DNA of 64,000 nt from Bin5 sp965204705 (GCA_965204705.1 OZ242006.1:1984001-2048000), one strand, 5' to 3'. Counted from the first letter of the stretch, positions 35,879 to 46,247 are shown. Made by a program: numbers and translations. The notes: a model not told the origin generated them from the letters alone.

Positions 35879-36175
35879 CCGCGGGCGTCTTCACTTGCAG
35901 CCTCTTTGCCTCCAATCCATCTACCGTTCGCCGTGGATGCGAATGGGCCAAACGCTGCCTTACCGCTACTTTAATCGCCAGTCTCGCGGTACATTCTGGA
36001 AGTGGAAGCCAAGCTGAAGGCCTGAAAGAACAGAAGACGGGCATGTCCCCAACTCGTGCAATTGCCTTGAAGTCGGAAAATCCCTGTAAGGAAGACTAGG
36101 GACTGTTCTGGAGCAACAACGGTATCTGATCCCGAAGAGCAACCTTAAGTTCTCGCTCACGATTCCCGTCGGCGC
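35879..36175. other. Short intergenic region
   Basis: About 300 bases. A frame starting at an ATG that overlaps the cyclophilin stop (35875-36099) lacks any recognisable domain and any independent support, so I do not call it. I see no clear terminator or promoter. Confidence 0.4.
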
Positions 36176-36865
36176 GTGCAGAACTCAGTCGCGAGCAAAA
36201 CTATGAACCCGACTAGCGATACAGAACTGATTCAGAACGATGCCAGACAAATGGCGGGCGACGGGGTCGCGGCCCTCTTGGAAGAAGCCTCCAAGGAGGA
36301 CCAGGATTCCTCAAGACCCAATCCATGGCTTACGGCTTTACAGATATTGGGAATACTCGCAATCGTTGTGGGAGCATTCTGGCTAGGCACCCAGAGAGAA
36401 CTGGTGCAGCGGTTCAGCCAGTGGGGTTACCTGAGCAGCTTTATCATCAGCCTGATAGGAAGCGCGACCGTTATCCTGCCCGCCCCCGGGCTGGCCCTCA
36501 TTCTCGCCCTCGGCGCCCACCTGAACCCGGTTCTCCTCGGAGTCGTTGCCGGCGTCGGCAGCGGGCTGGGAGAGCTGTCCGGCTACTTGGCCGGCAAAGC
36601 TGGCCGCAATTTCGTCAGTAGCGAGGGACGGTTCCACGCCTTTCTCCACAACATGACCACCCGTTTCACTTCCCCCGCTCTGTTCATTCTCGCCATCCTC
36701 CCCTTGCCGATCTTCGACTTCGCCGGCATCCTCGCCGGAGCCCTGCGGATGCCGGTCTTGCAGTTTCTTGGTGTAGTCATAAGCGGGAAGATCATCAAAC
36801 ACGCGCTAGCCGCCTATCTCGGAGCAGAGTTCTTCGAGATGTTACTTGCAAACTTTGGCGCCTGA
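36176..36865 (+). CDS. VTT/DedA-like membrane protein
   Basis: Up to 229 residues. After an acidic N-terminal tail come about five TM helices. The VTT (SNARE-associated) pattern is visible: GSATVILPAPGLALILALGAHLNP, then GSGLGELSGYLAGKAGR with the characteristic G-x4-G-Y and Arg, and ILPLPIFDFAGILAGALRMP. This family moves lipids or helps keep membrane and envelope homeostasis. The start may be GTG 36176 or ATG 36203; neither has a good ribosome site. It precedes the alpha-2-macroglobulin gene by about 110 bp on the same strand. Confidence 0.85.
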   Translation: MQNSVASKTMNPTSDTELIQNDARQMAGDGVAALLEEASKEDQDSSRPNPWLTALQILGILAIVVGAFWLGTQRELVQRFSQWGYLSSFIISLIGSATVILPAPGLALILALGAHLNPVLLGVVAGVGSGLGELSGYLAGKAGRNFVSSEGRFHAFLHNMTTRFTSPALFILAILPLPIFDFAGILAGALRMPVLQFLGVVISGKIIKHALAAYLGAEFFEMLLANFGA

Positions 36866-36978
36866 TACACGCGGTTCGGTGCCAACCGTGTTTGAACGGT
36901 AGCAACTGCCCCTTCCCTCATCAAATCGTGACGATTTACGTTAAGCGCTACGGTCCGTTCCTCAAGGAGCCTGAAGCC

Positions 36979-39900
36979 ATGTCAAGAAACATTCCCCTGT
37001 ATTTGCTGGCGCTTCTGATCGCATTCACAACTCTGGGCTGTAACGCGAACACGTCAGAAGGTCCGGCTCCGGGCGTCATCGGGGCATCAGCTCCAATTGA
37101 AGAGGAGCCATTTGTCGACGTATACATCGACGAATTCTCTGACATGTACGGACCGGAACTCGACGAAACCGAATCCCCGCCATTTGAGCTCAGCGAAGGC
37201 CAGCCTGACTGGGATGCAGGCCAGGCACGCCCTCCCCTCGCCGAGACGACGCCTCTCACACAAGAGCAAATTCAGGAGTTACTGACCCGTTTGCCTCCCC
37301 TCCAGGAGGATGAGGCCGACGTCTCCCAAGTGCGTCTCCCCGACCAGAGCCTGCCGCCCCCGCGCCCCGGCCAGGAAGTGGAACTTCCTTTTCCGCCTCC
37401 TCAGGCCGAGTCGCCCCCCGACCTTCAAGCCGGCGCCCCTCTGGCAGTGCTTCGATTCTCGCCGCAAGGAGAAGTCCCCCTCGCGCCGCAGTTGAGTGTC
37501 ACCTTCAGTCATCCTATGGTTCCTCTCACTAGCCATGGGGAGCTAGTCGCGGAGGACATACCAGTCAAGCTTGAGCCCGCCGTCCCCGGCCGCTGGCGCT
37601 GGGTTGGCGCCAGGACCCTCCTGTTTGAAGCCGACGCTGAGGGTACTGGCAGAATGCCCATGGCAACCGAGTATACTGCCTCCATTCCTAAAGGCATCTT
37701 GGCCGCCGACGGGACGAAACTGGCAGAAGGGATCGGTTGGACCTTCCGTACCCCGCCGCCAACTCTGCAATACGCATGGCCGACCGGCGGCCCTCATATG
37801 CGCGAACCGGTCTTTTTCGCCTCCTTCGACCAGAACATTGAACCCTCCGCAGTGATCGAGCAGATCCAGGTATCGGCCCAAGGTCAGAGGTACACCGTAC
37901 GCGAGGCCAGTCCCGAAGAAATCGCCGCTGATGCTCGCGTTGAACGCCTGATTGCCAGATCCGCCGAGAACAGGTGGCTGGCCTTCGTGTCCGATGAAGC
38001 TCTGCCCCCCGGCACGACAGTAACCGTCACATTCGCGTCCGGCACCCCGTCCGCCGAAGGACCTCTCGTCACAGCCCATCCTCAGAGCTACAGCTTCAGG
38101 ACCCCCGGCCCATTTGTGCTTCGACTACGGGAGTGCGCCTGGGGGGGAGCTCAGTGCCCGCCCAACACGCCCCTGTCACTGCGATTCAGCAATCCCATCG
38201 ACACCGAGTCCTTCGACCCTACCCTAGTCTCCATAGAGCCGGAGCTCGACTTCGTCTCATATGAAGTTTTCGGTGATTCAATCTGGATCGTGGGCAACAC
38301 GAAGGGCAGAACCACCTACGACGTGACAGTCGCCGCAGGCCTGACCGACCGTTTCGGTCAGTCACTTAGCAAGGACGCGCAAACCCAGTTCAGGATCGGG
38401 CCGATGGAGGCTTTCCTGACCGCCGGGAGCAATGGCCCGATTACAATTCTTGACCCCTACGGCACCCCGTCCTTTCCTATTTACTCGGTAAATCTCTACG
38501 CGGTCAATGTAAGGGCCTATCGCGTCGACCCTGAGCAATTCGTCGAATACCAGCAGTGGCGGCACAACCATTGGCGAGACGACCGGAAGGATCCACCAGG
38601 CGAACTGGTCATGGAGCGCAGGCTGGAGATCAGCCGTCAATTCGATACTGTGGTCGAAACTGAAATAGATCTGACCGCAGCGCTCGACGGCGACAGAGGC
38701 CACCTAATCTTATACGTTGAACCAGAGGGCGGAATGCTCTCTGGCCTCCTTAACAGACAACTGCAAGAGAGGCGCATCATCAGTTGGGTTCAGGTGACCG
38801 AGATAGGCCTGGATGCCTTCGTTGACGCCGATGAGATGTACGTGTGGGCTAACAGCTTGGAGGACGGAGCGCAGCTGGACGGGGTTGAGCTAACGCTCTG
38901 GCCACAGGACGTCCAGGACACGACCGATGAGACCGGTTCAGCACGGCTAAGCCTGCCCAGGAATAGCGCCCAACTACTCATCGCCCGCCATGGCGATGAC
39001 GTAGCATTCCTTCCCGAAAACCGCTACGAATACTACCGAACCGAGACCGGTTGGAACGGATGGCAGCAGCGTCAGGAACGCGCCGACATTCGCTACTATG
39101 TCTTCGACGACCGCAAAATGTACCGCCCCGGCGAAACTGTCAGCGTCAAAGGCTGGATGCGCCAGATAGAACGCGGCCCCGAAGGGGACGTAAGCTTGCT
39201 GCCGGAAGGCGCGGCCCTCGAACTAGACTATACTGTGCGCGATGCGCGAAACAACCGGATCCACACGGACAGAGTCAAAGTCAACCCCCTCGGAGGATTT
39301 CAATTCCAGTTTGATCTGCCCGAAAACGTCAATCTGGGCTACGCCTGGATCGAACTGCGTCCGGCTGCTGACGATGAACATCAAGCGCGCTATGACCACC
39401 TGATTCAGATTCAGGAGTTCCGACGGCCCGAATATGAAGTAAGCGCTTCCATCAGCGAAGGACCCCACGTCGCCGGTGGTCACGCATTGGCGACAGTCAG
39501 CGCCAGCTACTTTGCCGGCGGTCCGCTTCCCAGCGCAGAAGTGCTTTGGGATGTCCGGGCTTCAGAAGGTACTTACAGTCCCCCGAACTGGTCCGACTTT
39601 GTTTTCGGAAAATGGTCTCCATGGTGGGGGTATCCTGGACATCCCACCTACCTCGGGCGAGCGTCATTCAATTCACGCACCGACGCCGCCGGACAGCACA
39701 TCCTGCGCATCGACTTTCAAGCTGCGGGCGAAGAGGCTGCTTCCGATTCAGAAGGTCACGAAAAAGTGCAGCCATTCCCGACCCACATCGACGCTACGGC
39801 CACCGTCATCGACGTAAACCGCCAAGCCTGGAGTAGCAGCGCAGCCCTTCTGCTCCATCCGGCTGACCGTTACGTCGGCCTGCGCACCGCGCGCTACTTC

Positions 39901-42900
39901 GTCGAACTGGGCGAGCCCCTGTCGGTTGAGGTTGTCGTTACCGATATCGACGGCAATGCTACCGAAGGCCATCCCGCCCATGTAAAAGCCGCCCTGTTGG
40001 GTTGGGAATATCGCGAAGGCGCTTGGCACGAGGTTGAGAAGGAGACGCAGGAATGTACCCTAGATACGACAGCCGCATCCCATATCGACGACACTGAGAA
40101 CGCTTTCGCCTCTTGCTCATTTGAGACCGTCATAGGCGGCGAGTACCGTATCACCGCAACTGTTGTCGACGGCGCCGGCCGTCGCAGCCAGACCGAGATG
40201 ACCCGCTGGGTGACAGGCGGTCAGCGTCCGCCTGGCAGCAGGCTGGAACGCGAGGAACTGCAACTCATACCGGACAGCGAAGACTACGCCCCGGGCGATA
40301 TAGCTGAGATTCTTGTGCAAGCCCCCTTCTACCCGGCAGAGGGTCTCCTGACCTTGCGGCGTGACGGTCTTGTGTCCAGCGAGCGGTTCACAATGGAGGG
40401 ACCCACCTACACGCTGGAAGTCCCAATTGAAGAGAACCAGATTCCAAACATCCACGTCCAGGTGGATCTTGTCGGCGCAAGCGTGCGCGTTGACGATACT
40501 GGCAACCCGCTTCCTGGGCTACCTCCCCGCCCCGCCTACGCCCGCGGCCGCCTCAATCTGTCGATTCCGCCCCTGAGCCGCACACTTCGGGTGGATGCAG
40601 AGCCCAGAGAATCCCGTCTGGAGCCAGGCGCCGAAACGACTATCGATGTGACCGTTCTGGATGCGGACGGCGCCCCTGTCGCCGACGCTGAGTTTGCTGT
40701 CGTTGTCGTCGATGAGGCCATCCTTGCCCTCACCGGCTATCAACTGTCAGATCCCATAAGTGTGTTTTACAGCCATCGCGGTCGCGGCGTCAGCGATCAT
40801 CACAATCGGGCAGACCTCCTGCTTGCAAGTCAGCAGGCATTACAGGGAGCCGCCCCATCGCCTACGGGAACGCCCCAACCAATGCCAACGGCAGCGCAAT
40901 CCAGATCTGTGAAGGGAATGGTTGCCGCTGCGGCTCCCGCCGCCATGGCGGATATGGCCATGGAAGGAGAAATGGCAGAAGAATCCGCTGCAGACGAATC
41001 AGATAGCGATGACGGGGGCCAGTCCATTCGGGCCCGGCTCAACTTTGACCCCTTGGCCCTCTTCGCGCCCGAGGTTCGAACCGACCAGAACGGCCGCGCC
41101 AGCGTGACTCTTACGCTGCCCGACAATCTGACCCGCTACCGGGTAATGGTCGTGGCGGTCGCAGGTGGCCGTTACTTCGGGACCGGCGAGTCCAACCTGA
41201 CCGCGCGCCTGACCCTGATGGTACGTCCCTCTGCCCCGCGATTCCTGAATTTCGGCGACAGCTTCGAGCTGCCGGTCGTCCTGCAAAACCAGACCGATGA
41301 AGCGATAGAAACCCATGTCCTCGTACGCGCGGCGAACGCCCTCCTGACAGCAGAGAGCGGAGTTGAAGGGGCTGCCGGCTTCGCCGTTACGGTCCCTGCC
41401 AACGACCGTGTCGAGGTGCGCTTCCCGACAAAGACCGCCAGCGCCGGTACCGCCAGACTCCAGTTCGCCGCGATCGACACCGATCAACCCACCACGGCCG
41501 ACGCATCCGAGATCAGTCTGCCCGTGTTCACTCCCGCGATTACCGAAGCCTTCGCCGTCTACGGTGAAATCGACCAAAGCGGTTCTGTACTCCAACCATT
41601 CCGGCCGCCCGCAGACGCGATTCCCGACTTCGGAGGCCTCGAAGTAACACTTTCCTCCACCGCTCTGCAAGCGCTGACAGACGCATTCCTCTATCTTGTC
41701 CGCTACCCGTTCGACTCCTCCGAACAGATCGCTTCACGCATCCTCGCGGTGGTTGCGCTCAGAGACGTCCTGGCCGCCTTCAACGCCGAAGGCCTGCCTG
41801 CGCCCGATGAAATCGAAAAGACGCTGGAAAGAGACTTGCAGACTCTGGAGGCCATGCAGGACTACGGAGGCGGCTTCCCCATCTGGCGGCGTGGCGGCGA
41901 AATCTGGCCCTACCACAGCGTGCATGCTGCCCACGCCCTGGCCCGGGCCCGGCTGAAAGGCTATCCGGTTCCAGACGAAATGGTGAGCCGTTCCCTCGAA
42001 TACCTTCGCGCCATAGAGCAACAGTTCCCCTCTTGGTACGGTGTCGAAGCCCGCCGCGGGCTCTCCTCCTATGCCCTCTACGTGCGCAAACTGCTCAACG
42101 ACCACGACCCTGCCAAAGCGCGGGCACTCGTGACCGAAGCCGGTCTGAATAACCTGTCACTTGAGAGCGTCGGCTGGCTGCTCTTCGTCTTGACCGGCGA
42201 TGCCGCTTCGCAAACGACCGTCACTGAGATGCGCAGACTCCTCAATAACCGGGTGACCGAAACAGCCGGCGCAGCCACAATCTCAACCGGCTATACCGAT
42301 GGCGACTACCTCCTGCTCCATTCCAGCCGCCGTGCCGACGCAGTTCTGTTGGAAGCCCTGGTTGTTGATCAACCCGAAAGCGATCTGATCTCCAAACTGA
42401 TACGCGGCCTCTTGGGCCATCGCACAGCCGGCCGCTGGAGCAATACCCAGGAAAACGTCTGGGTTCTCCTGGCCATGGACCGGTACTTCAAACGCTTCGA
42501 ATCCCAAACGCCCGACTTTGTCGCCAGAATCTGGCTGGGTGAGCAGTTCGCAGCCAGCCGCGCCTTCCAGGGACGTTCGACCGACAGCGTAGGTCTTGAC
42601 CTGCCCATGCAGTTCGTTCAACAGCTCTCGAGCACCGCCGAAGGCGACCTGCCCTTGCTGATCCAGAAAGAAGGCCAGGGCCGGCTCTACTACCGGTTTG
42701 GACTGCGCTACGCTCCCAGCGACCTTAGCATGGCCCCGGCCGACCACGGCTTCACCGTAGAGCGCGTCTACGAGGCCGTAGACGATCCCGCCGACGTAAG
42801 TCGCGACGAGGATGGCGTCTGGCACATCCGAGCCGGCGCCCGCGTGCGGGTCAAGCTGACGATGGTCGCCCCCTCTCGACGCGTCCACGTTGCCCTGGTA

Positions 42901-43218
42901 GACCCGCTGCCGGCCGGCCTTGAAATCCTCAACCCGGACCTGGCGGTAACCGCCGATGCCCCGCAGGATTCGAATAGGGCTCGGACCGGACGCTGGTGGT
43001 GGGGCAGTTGGTATCAACACCAGAACCTGCGCGACGAGCGTGCCGAGGCCTTCACGGCATACCTGTGGGCCGGCGTCTACCAATACAGCTACCTGGCCAG
43101 GGCCACGACACCAGGCACCTTCGTCGCGCCCCCCGCCAAGGCAGAGGAAATGTACGCACCCGAGACCTTCGGCCGGACAGGAACCGACTGGATTGTCGTA
43201 GAAGTCACCGAAGAATAG
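36979..43218 (+). CDS. Alpha-2-macroglobulin family lipoprotein lacking the thioester cysteine
   Basis: A 2079-residue cell-surface protein. It has a lipoprotein signal (LLALLIAFTTLGC), a long Pro/Glu-rich spacer, Big-like and MG domains, an MG2 region with a YVFDDRKMYRPGETVSVKGW motif, and a bait-like low-complexity stretch near 1290-1370 (Pro/Ala/Met/Glu-rich). The A2M-type RVMVVAVAGGRYFGTGES region and a C-terminal helical TED-like domain follow. The thioester box CxEQ reads S-S-E-Q at residues 1580-1583 in RYPFDSSEQIASR, so the cysteine is a serine and no thioester can form. Family members guard the cell against proteases; this one could still trap non-covalently. ATG 36979 follows AAGGAG. 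No pbpC neighbour is present. Confidence 0.93.
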   Translation: MSRNIPLYLLALLIAFTTLGCNANTSEGPAPGVIGASAPIEEEPFVDVYIDEFSDMYGPELDETESPPFELSEGQPDWDAGQARPPLAETTPLTQEQIQELLTRLPPLQEDEADVSQVRLPDQSLPPPRPGQEVELPFPPPQAESPPDLQAGAPLAVLRFSPQGEVPLAPQLSVTFSHPMVPLTSHGELVAEDIPVKLEPAVPGRWRWVGARTLLFEADAEGTGRMPMATEYTASIPKGILAADGTKLAEGIGWTFRTPPPTLQYAWPTGGPHMREPVFFASFDQNIEPSAVIEQIQVSAQGQRYTVREASPEEIAADARVERLIARSAENRWLAFVSDEALPPGTTVTVTFASGTPSAEGPLVTAHPQSYSFRTPGPFVLRLRECAWGGAQCPPNTPLSLRFSNPIDTESFDPTLVSIEPELDFVSYEVFGDSIWIVGNTKGRTTYDVTVAAGLTDRFGQSLSKDAQTQFRIGPMEAFLTAGSNGPITILDPYGTPSFPIYSVNLYAVNVRAYRVDPEQFVEYQQWRHNHWRDDRKDPPGELVMERRLEISRQFDTVVETEIDLTAALDGDRGHLILYVEPEGGMLSGLLNRQLQERRIISWVQVTEIGLDAFVDADEMYVWANSLEDGAQLDGVELTLWPQDVQDTTDETGSARLSLPRNSAQLLIARHGDDVAFLPENRYEYYRTETGWNGWQQRQERADIRYYVFDDRKMYRPGETVSVKGWMRQIERGPEGDVSLLPEGAALELDYTVRDARNNRIHTDRVKVNPLGGFQFQFDLPENVNLGYAWIELRPAADDEHQARYDHLIQIQEFRRPEYEVSASISEGPHVAGGHALATVSASYFAGGPLPSAEVLWDVRASEGTYSPPNWSDFVFGKWSPWWGYPGHPTYLGRASFNSRTDAAGQHILRIDFQAAGEEAASDSEGHEKVQPFPTHIDATATVIDVNRQAWSSSAALLLHPADRYVGLRTARYFVELGEPLSVEVVVTDIDGNATEGHPAHVKAALLGWEYREGAWHEVEKETQECTLDTTAASHIDDTENAFASCSFETVIGGEYRITATVVDGAGRRSQTEMTRWVTGGQRPPGSRLEREELQLIPDSEDYAPGDIAEILVQAPFYPAEGLLTLRRDGLVSSERFTMEGPTYTLEVPIEENQIPNIHVQVDLVGASVRVDDTGNPLPGLPPRPAYARGRLNLSIPPLSRTLRVDAEPRESRLEPGAETTIDVTVLDADGAPVADAEFAVVVVDEAILALTGYQLSDPISVFYSHRGRGVSDHHNRADLLLASQQALQGAAPSPTGTPQPMPTAAQSRSVKGMVAAAAPAAMADMAMEGEMAEESAADESDSDDGGQSIRARLNFDPLALFAPEVRTDQNGRASVTLTLPDNLTRYRVMVVAVAGGRYFGTGESNLTARLTLMVRPSAPRFLNFGDSFELPVVLQNQTDEAIETHVLVRAANALLTAESGVEGAAGFAVTVPANDRVEVRFPTKTASAGTARLQFAAIDTDQPTTADASEISLPVFTPAITEAFAVYGEIDQSGSVLQPFRPPADAIPDFGGLEVTLSSTALQALTDAFLYLVRYPFDSSEQIASRILAVVALRDVLAAFNAEGLPAPDEIEKTLERDLQTLEAMQDYGGGFPIWRRGGEIWPYHSVHAAHALARARLKGYPVPDEMVSRSLEYLRAIEQQFPSWYGVEARRGLSSYALYVRKLLNDHDPAKARALVTEAGLNNLSLESVGWLLFVLTGDAASQTTVTEMRRLLNNRVTETAGAATISTGYTDGDYLLLHSSRRADAVLLEALVVDQPESDLISKLIRGLLGHRTAGRWSNTQENVWVLLAMDRYFKRFESQTPDFVARIWLGEQFAASRAFQGRSTDSVGLDLPMQFVQQLSSTAEGDLPLLIQKEGQGRLYYRFGLRYAPSDLSMAPADHGFTVERVYEAVDDPADVSRDEDGVWHIRAGARVRVKLTMVAPSRRVHVALVDPLPAGLEILNPDLAVTADAPQDSNRARTGRWWWGSWYQHQNLRDERAEAFTAYLWAGVYQYSYLARATTPGTFVAPPAKAEEMYAPETFGRTGTDWIVVEVTEE

Positions 43219-43276
43219 GAAGTTGCTGCACTAATTCTTTGACTTTGCACAGCCACAGTTCGAATTGGAGAAGACG

Positions 43277-44002
43277 ATGACGCTCAGAAAGGCAACAAGG
43301 GGAAACTGCATATGCTGCGGGAAAGATTACACGCGCTGGGGCATGACTCGTCATCTGCAAACGTGTGCTGAGCGTGCCAGCGCCATCGAATCTGATGCCA
43401 TGGGGCCGGGACCACGGCAGAAGATTTTTCATTTACTGGTGGATGATCCTTGATCCACAGACTACTGGCTGCACCTGGAAATCGCAGGCCAGTCCAAGTT
43501 TGATCAGTTGGATCAATATCTGCGGTTCATTTGGTTGGAGTGCTGCGGCCACCTGAGCCATTTTCTCATCAACGGAATCTACTATGATCGAGAGACTGAC
43601 TTGGAGTGGGCAATCGGCGAATCTGAGTCGATGGACACAATGATCGCCGCCGCATTTGGACCGGGAACAGAGGCAGAATACGAGTATGACTTCGGTACCA
43701 CAACCAACCTGAGGATTACTGCCCTGGCTGCCCGCTCAGGCAACTGGGCGGGAAACCCAATTCGACTGTTAGCGCGCAACAATACACCTATAATGAAATG
43801 CATGGTCTGCCGCAAACAGGCTGACTGGATCTGCAGCGGTTGTCTGTGGGAAGGCAACAATTGTTTCTTGTGCGGTCAGCACGTAGACCAGCATACACAT
43901 GAAGATCAGTATACATATGATGAAGTGATGATCCTACCTCCCGTGAACTCACCGCGAATCGGCATGTGCGCCTACTGCGGTCCGGCAGATCCACCCTACT
44001 AG
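43277..44002 (+). pseudogene. pRiA4b ORF-3-like (IS1096-passenger type) zinc-finger gene broken by a TGA
   Basis: One reading frame runs from ATG 43277 (GGAG six bases upstream) to the TAG ending at 44002, interrupted only by an in-frame TGA at 43451-43453. Upstream part: NCICCGKDYTRWGMTRHLQTC, a zinc-finger-like motif, ending KIFHLLVDDP. Downstream part resumes STDYWLHLEIAGQSKFDQLDQYLRFIWLECCGHLS, followed by a YDFGTTT region and a Cys-rich tail. Together they match the plasmid pRiA4b ORF-3-like family end to end, so this is a nonsense mutation and not a frameshift. It may instead be a sequencing error or read-through. It is lower in GC than its neighbours, suggesting acquired DNA. Confidence 0.8.
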
Positions 44003-44841
44003 CGATCCGGTCGCGCCAGCTGACTCCGAATCTCCATCCAGATTTCGGTCAGATCCAGCCGTTCAATCCACAGATTGAGGTAGTCCATTTCCAGACTGTC
44101 TTCTCCAACTGTTGCGATGATGCTGCCAATGTCGCGGATATGTTTGGTCTGACCGCTCAGACTGTAGTACTGAAGCTTATACAGAATCAGATCCTCAGGG
44201 GAATGCACAAATGCCTCGCCGATACTCGGGCCGAAATCGACAAGCATGCGGCGGTGCAGCGCACTGGCGCGTAGGGCATCGTCTGGTCGCAGCAAAAAAA
44301 TTTCCAGCTTGTACCCGGTAGGTAGGTGGATGGCGTTGATTGGTAGGTCTGAGGGCGAAAGAAAAAGATCGAGCATTACTTCGACAGGTACTAACATCCT
44401 TCTTGCCTTAAGTGCGTCGGAGAGTTGAGCCATTTGACCAGGCGGCAGATCGACCACGACATCGAAGTCCCGAGTGGTTCGGGCCTCTCCCCATCCCCAT
44501 AGAGCCACGGCTCCTCCTACCAAATAGGTGACGTTCGTCTCTTCAAGTGCATCAAGGGCCTCCCTGACGAAATCTCCAAATTCCTGTTGCGGGTCTTCTG
44601 CCACCGCCTCCCTCCCATCCACCGTTGCTCTGCGCGCGAGTCCGAGCGACACTCTTTCTGTCAGTTCGGGCCGCATTGTTCGCAATCGATAGGACGCCAC
44701 CTCCTCCGCGATTCGAATCATCGAGAGTCCTTGCTGCGTCCGTTGCGCCGCCGATAATCTCCGGGTAACCGAGAATTGCGCTGCATCGATTTCGCTCAGC
44801 GCCCCCGCGATCTCTCTTTCTTGTTTGTAAGTGAGAGGCAT
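43999..44841 (-). CDS. Nucleotidyltransferase-fold protein (AbiEii-like)
   Basis: A 280-residue protein. A helical N-terminal region of about 90 residues (AQRTQQGLSMIRIAEEVASYRLR) is followed by a nucleotidyltransferase fold with TYLVGGAVALWGWGEARTTRDFDVVVDL. The GG-x10-12 and D-x-D-V-like acidic pair are present. This resembles AbiEii/toxin-type nucleotidyltransferases and small kanamycin-type NTases. The C-terminal half (SPEDLILYKLQYYSLSGQTKHIRDIGSI) is the common accessory helical part. No cognate AbiEi-like antitoxin lies beside it. Its 3' end overlaps the convergent broken gene by four bases. It sits in the same lower-GC stretch. Confidence 0.75.
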   Translation of the reverse strand: MPLTYKQEREIAGALSEIDAAQFSVTRRLSAAQRTQQGLSMIRIAEEVASYRLRTMRPELTERVSLGLARRATVDGREAVAEDPQQEFGDFVREALDALEETNVTYLVGGAVALWGWGEARTTRDFDVVVDLPPGQMAQLSDALKARRMLVPVEVMLDLFLSPSDLPINAIHLPTGYKLEIFLLRPDDALRASALHRRMLVDFGPSIGEAFVHSPEDLILYKLQYYSLSGQTKHIRDIGSIIATVGEDSLEMDYLNLWIERLDLTEIWMEIRSQLARPDR

Positions 44842-44904
44842 GGCGGAAATTCCTGCTGGATGTACGATGCATCCACTTCGTAGCCCAATTGACCTGACGC
44901 CACG

Positions 44905-46188
44905 CTAAGACTCTGCAGTCGAGTCGTCCTGCGCGTTGACCTGAGACCCTTTCCAGTGAAGCCTTCCCAGTCGCACGACAACCCGCTGCATTATCGCCTG
45001 GGCGACCTCGTCCTTGCTCATAAGCGGCCAGGCCTCCCGGTTGCCTCCGCGCTCGAAGAGAGTAACCCTGTTCGTATCCACCGCAAAGCCGCTGTCCGCC
45101 GCGCTCACGTCGTTAAGTACGACGAGATCAAGGTTCTTTCGCTTCAGTTTGTCGACAGCATTCGCCTCCAGATCGTTCGTCTCCGCAGCGAAACCGATGA
45201 CAAGCCTAGGGCCCGGACCGCTTTTCTCTCGCAGTCTTCCGACCTCATGCAGTATATCCGGCGTTCTTTCAAGCGAAATGACCTGTTGCTGCGGCGACTT
45301 CTTGAGCTTGTAGTCCGAGCTGTCTGTGGGGCGGTAGTCGGCCACAGCCGCTGCGCCGATGAGGACATCCGTCCGTGACAGCTCTTCCATAACCGCCGAA
45401 TACATCTGCTGGGCCGTATGAACTGGAACAAGCGTAATGCCGCCTGGGGGAGGCACCGCCAACGGCGCGTGCACGAGTACCGTATCCGCACCCAGATCAC
45501 GCGCTGCACGCGCCAGCGCCGCCCCCATCTTTCCTGTGGAGTGATTGCCTACAAAGCGTACCGGGTCAATTGGCTCCCGAGTGCCCCCGGCCGTGATCAC
45601 CACACGCAACCCGTCTAGGGGTCCCCCCCGTCCAATCACCTTGCAGGCGACTTCGAATATGTCTTCCGCCTCCGCGACCCGACCCTCCCCAACTTCGCCG
45701 GATGCCAGCCTTCCTTCCTCCGGGCCGATAAAGTCGACGCCCCAATCCTGCAAAGTCTGCACATTGCGCATCGTGGCCGGATGGGTCCACATGTTGGTCT
45801 CCATCGCTGGGGCCAGCAGCATTGGACCCTTATAGCTGAGCGCCGTGATGCTCAGCAGATCGTCGCTCAGACCTAGGGCAAGGCGGGCGATCGTGTGCGC
45901 CGTCGCCGGTGCTATTACAAATAAGTCTGCCGCATGGGCTAGCGCCACGTGGCCGATGCGCAACCGGCCTGCATCATGCCAGAACTCGAAAGTATCTGTC
46001 GCCACGCTCCTCTGTGTGATCGCTTGGAATGTCACGGGCGCAACGAACTTGGCGGCGGAATGTGTCATTATCACGTCCACCATCGCATTGGCCTGTGTAA
46101 GGCGGCTGGCAAGTGTCACCGCCTTGTAGGCCGCGATGCCGCCGCTGATGCCGAGCACGATTCGTTTGCCGGAGAGTATCGGGGCCAT
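44905..46188 (-). CDS. coaBC: Bifunctional phosphopantothenoylcysteine decarboxylase / phosphopantothenate-cysteine ligase
   Basis: A 427-residue enzyme for two steps of coenzyme A synthesis. The N-terminal flavin-dependent decarboxylase (CoaC) has LGISGGIAAYK, APATAHTIA and the PAMETNMW motif. The C-terminal ligase (CoaB) begins near residue 195 with VVITAGGTREPIDPVRFVGNHSTGKMG and has the KLKR and VVLNDVS regions. ATG 46188 fits the usual family N-terminus and follows GAGGTGGAG. The longer frame to 46347 overlaps the next gene and is not used. The downstream nucleotidyltransferase gene is co-directional but probably unrelated. Confidence 0.95.
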   Translation of the reverse strand: MAPILSGKRIVLGISGGIAAYKAVTLASRLTQANAMVDVIMTHSAAKFVAPVTFQAITQRSVATDTFEFWHDAGRLRIGHVALAHAADLFVIAPATAHTIARLALGLSDDLLSITALSYKGPMLLAPAMETNMWTHPATMRNVQTLQDWGVDFIGPEEGRLASGEVGEGRVAEAEDIFEVACKVIGRGGPLDGLRVVITAGGTREPIDPVRFVGNHSTGKMGAALARAARDLGADTVLVHAPLAVPPPGGITLVPVHTAQQMYSAVMEELSRTDVLIGAAAVADYRPTDSSDYKLKKSPQQQVISLERTPDILHEVGRLREKSGPGPRLVIGFAAETNDLEANAVDKLKRKNLDLVVLNDVSAADSGFAVDTNRVTLFERGGNREAWPLMSKDEVAQAIMQRVVVRLGRLHWKGSQVNAQDDSTAES

Positions 46189-46247
46189 CTGTTTGCTCCA
46201 CCTCGGTCGATGTAGGACTGTCCGCTCCCGCAGGGCGCGAACCCGGT

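Noticed and set aside
35875..36099. Frame overlapping the cyclophilin stop by ATGA
   Set aside because: The overlap is suggestive but the 74-residue product has no domain and odd composition.
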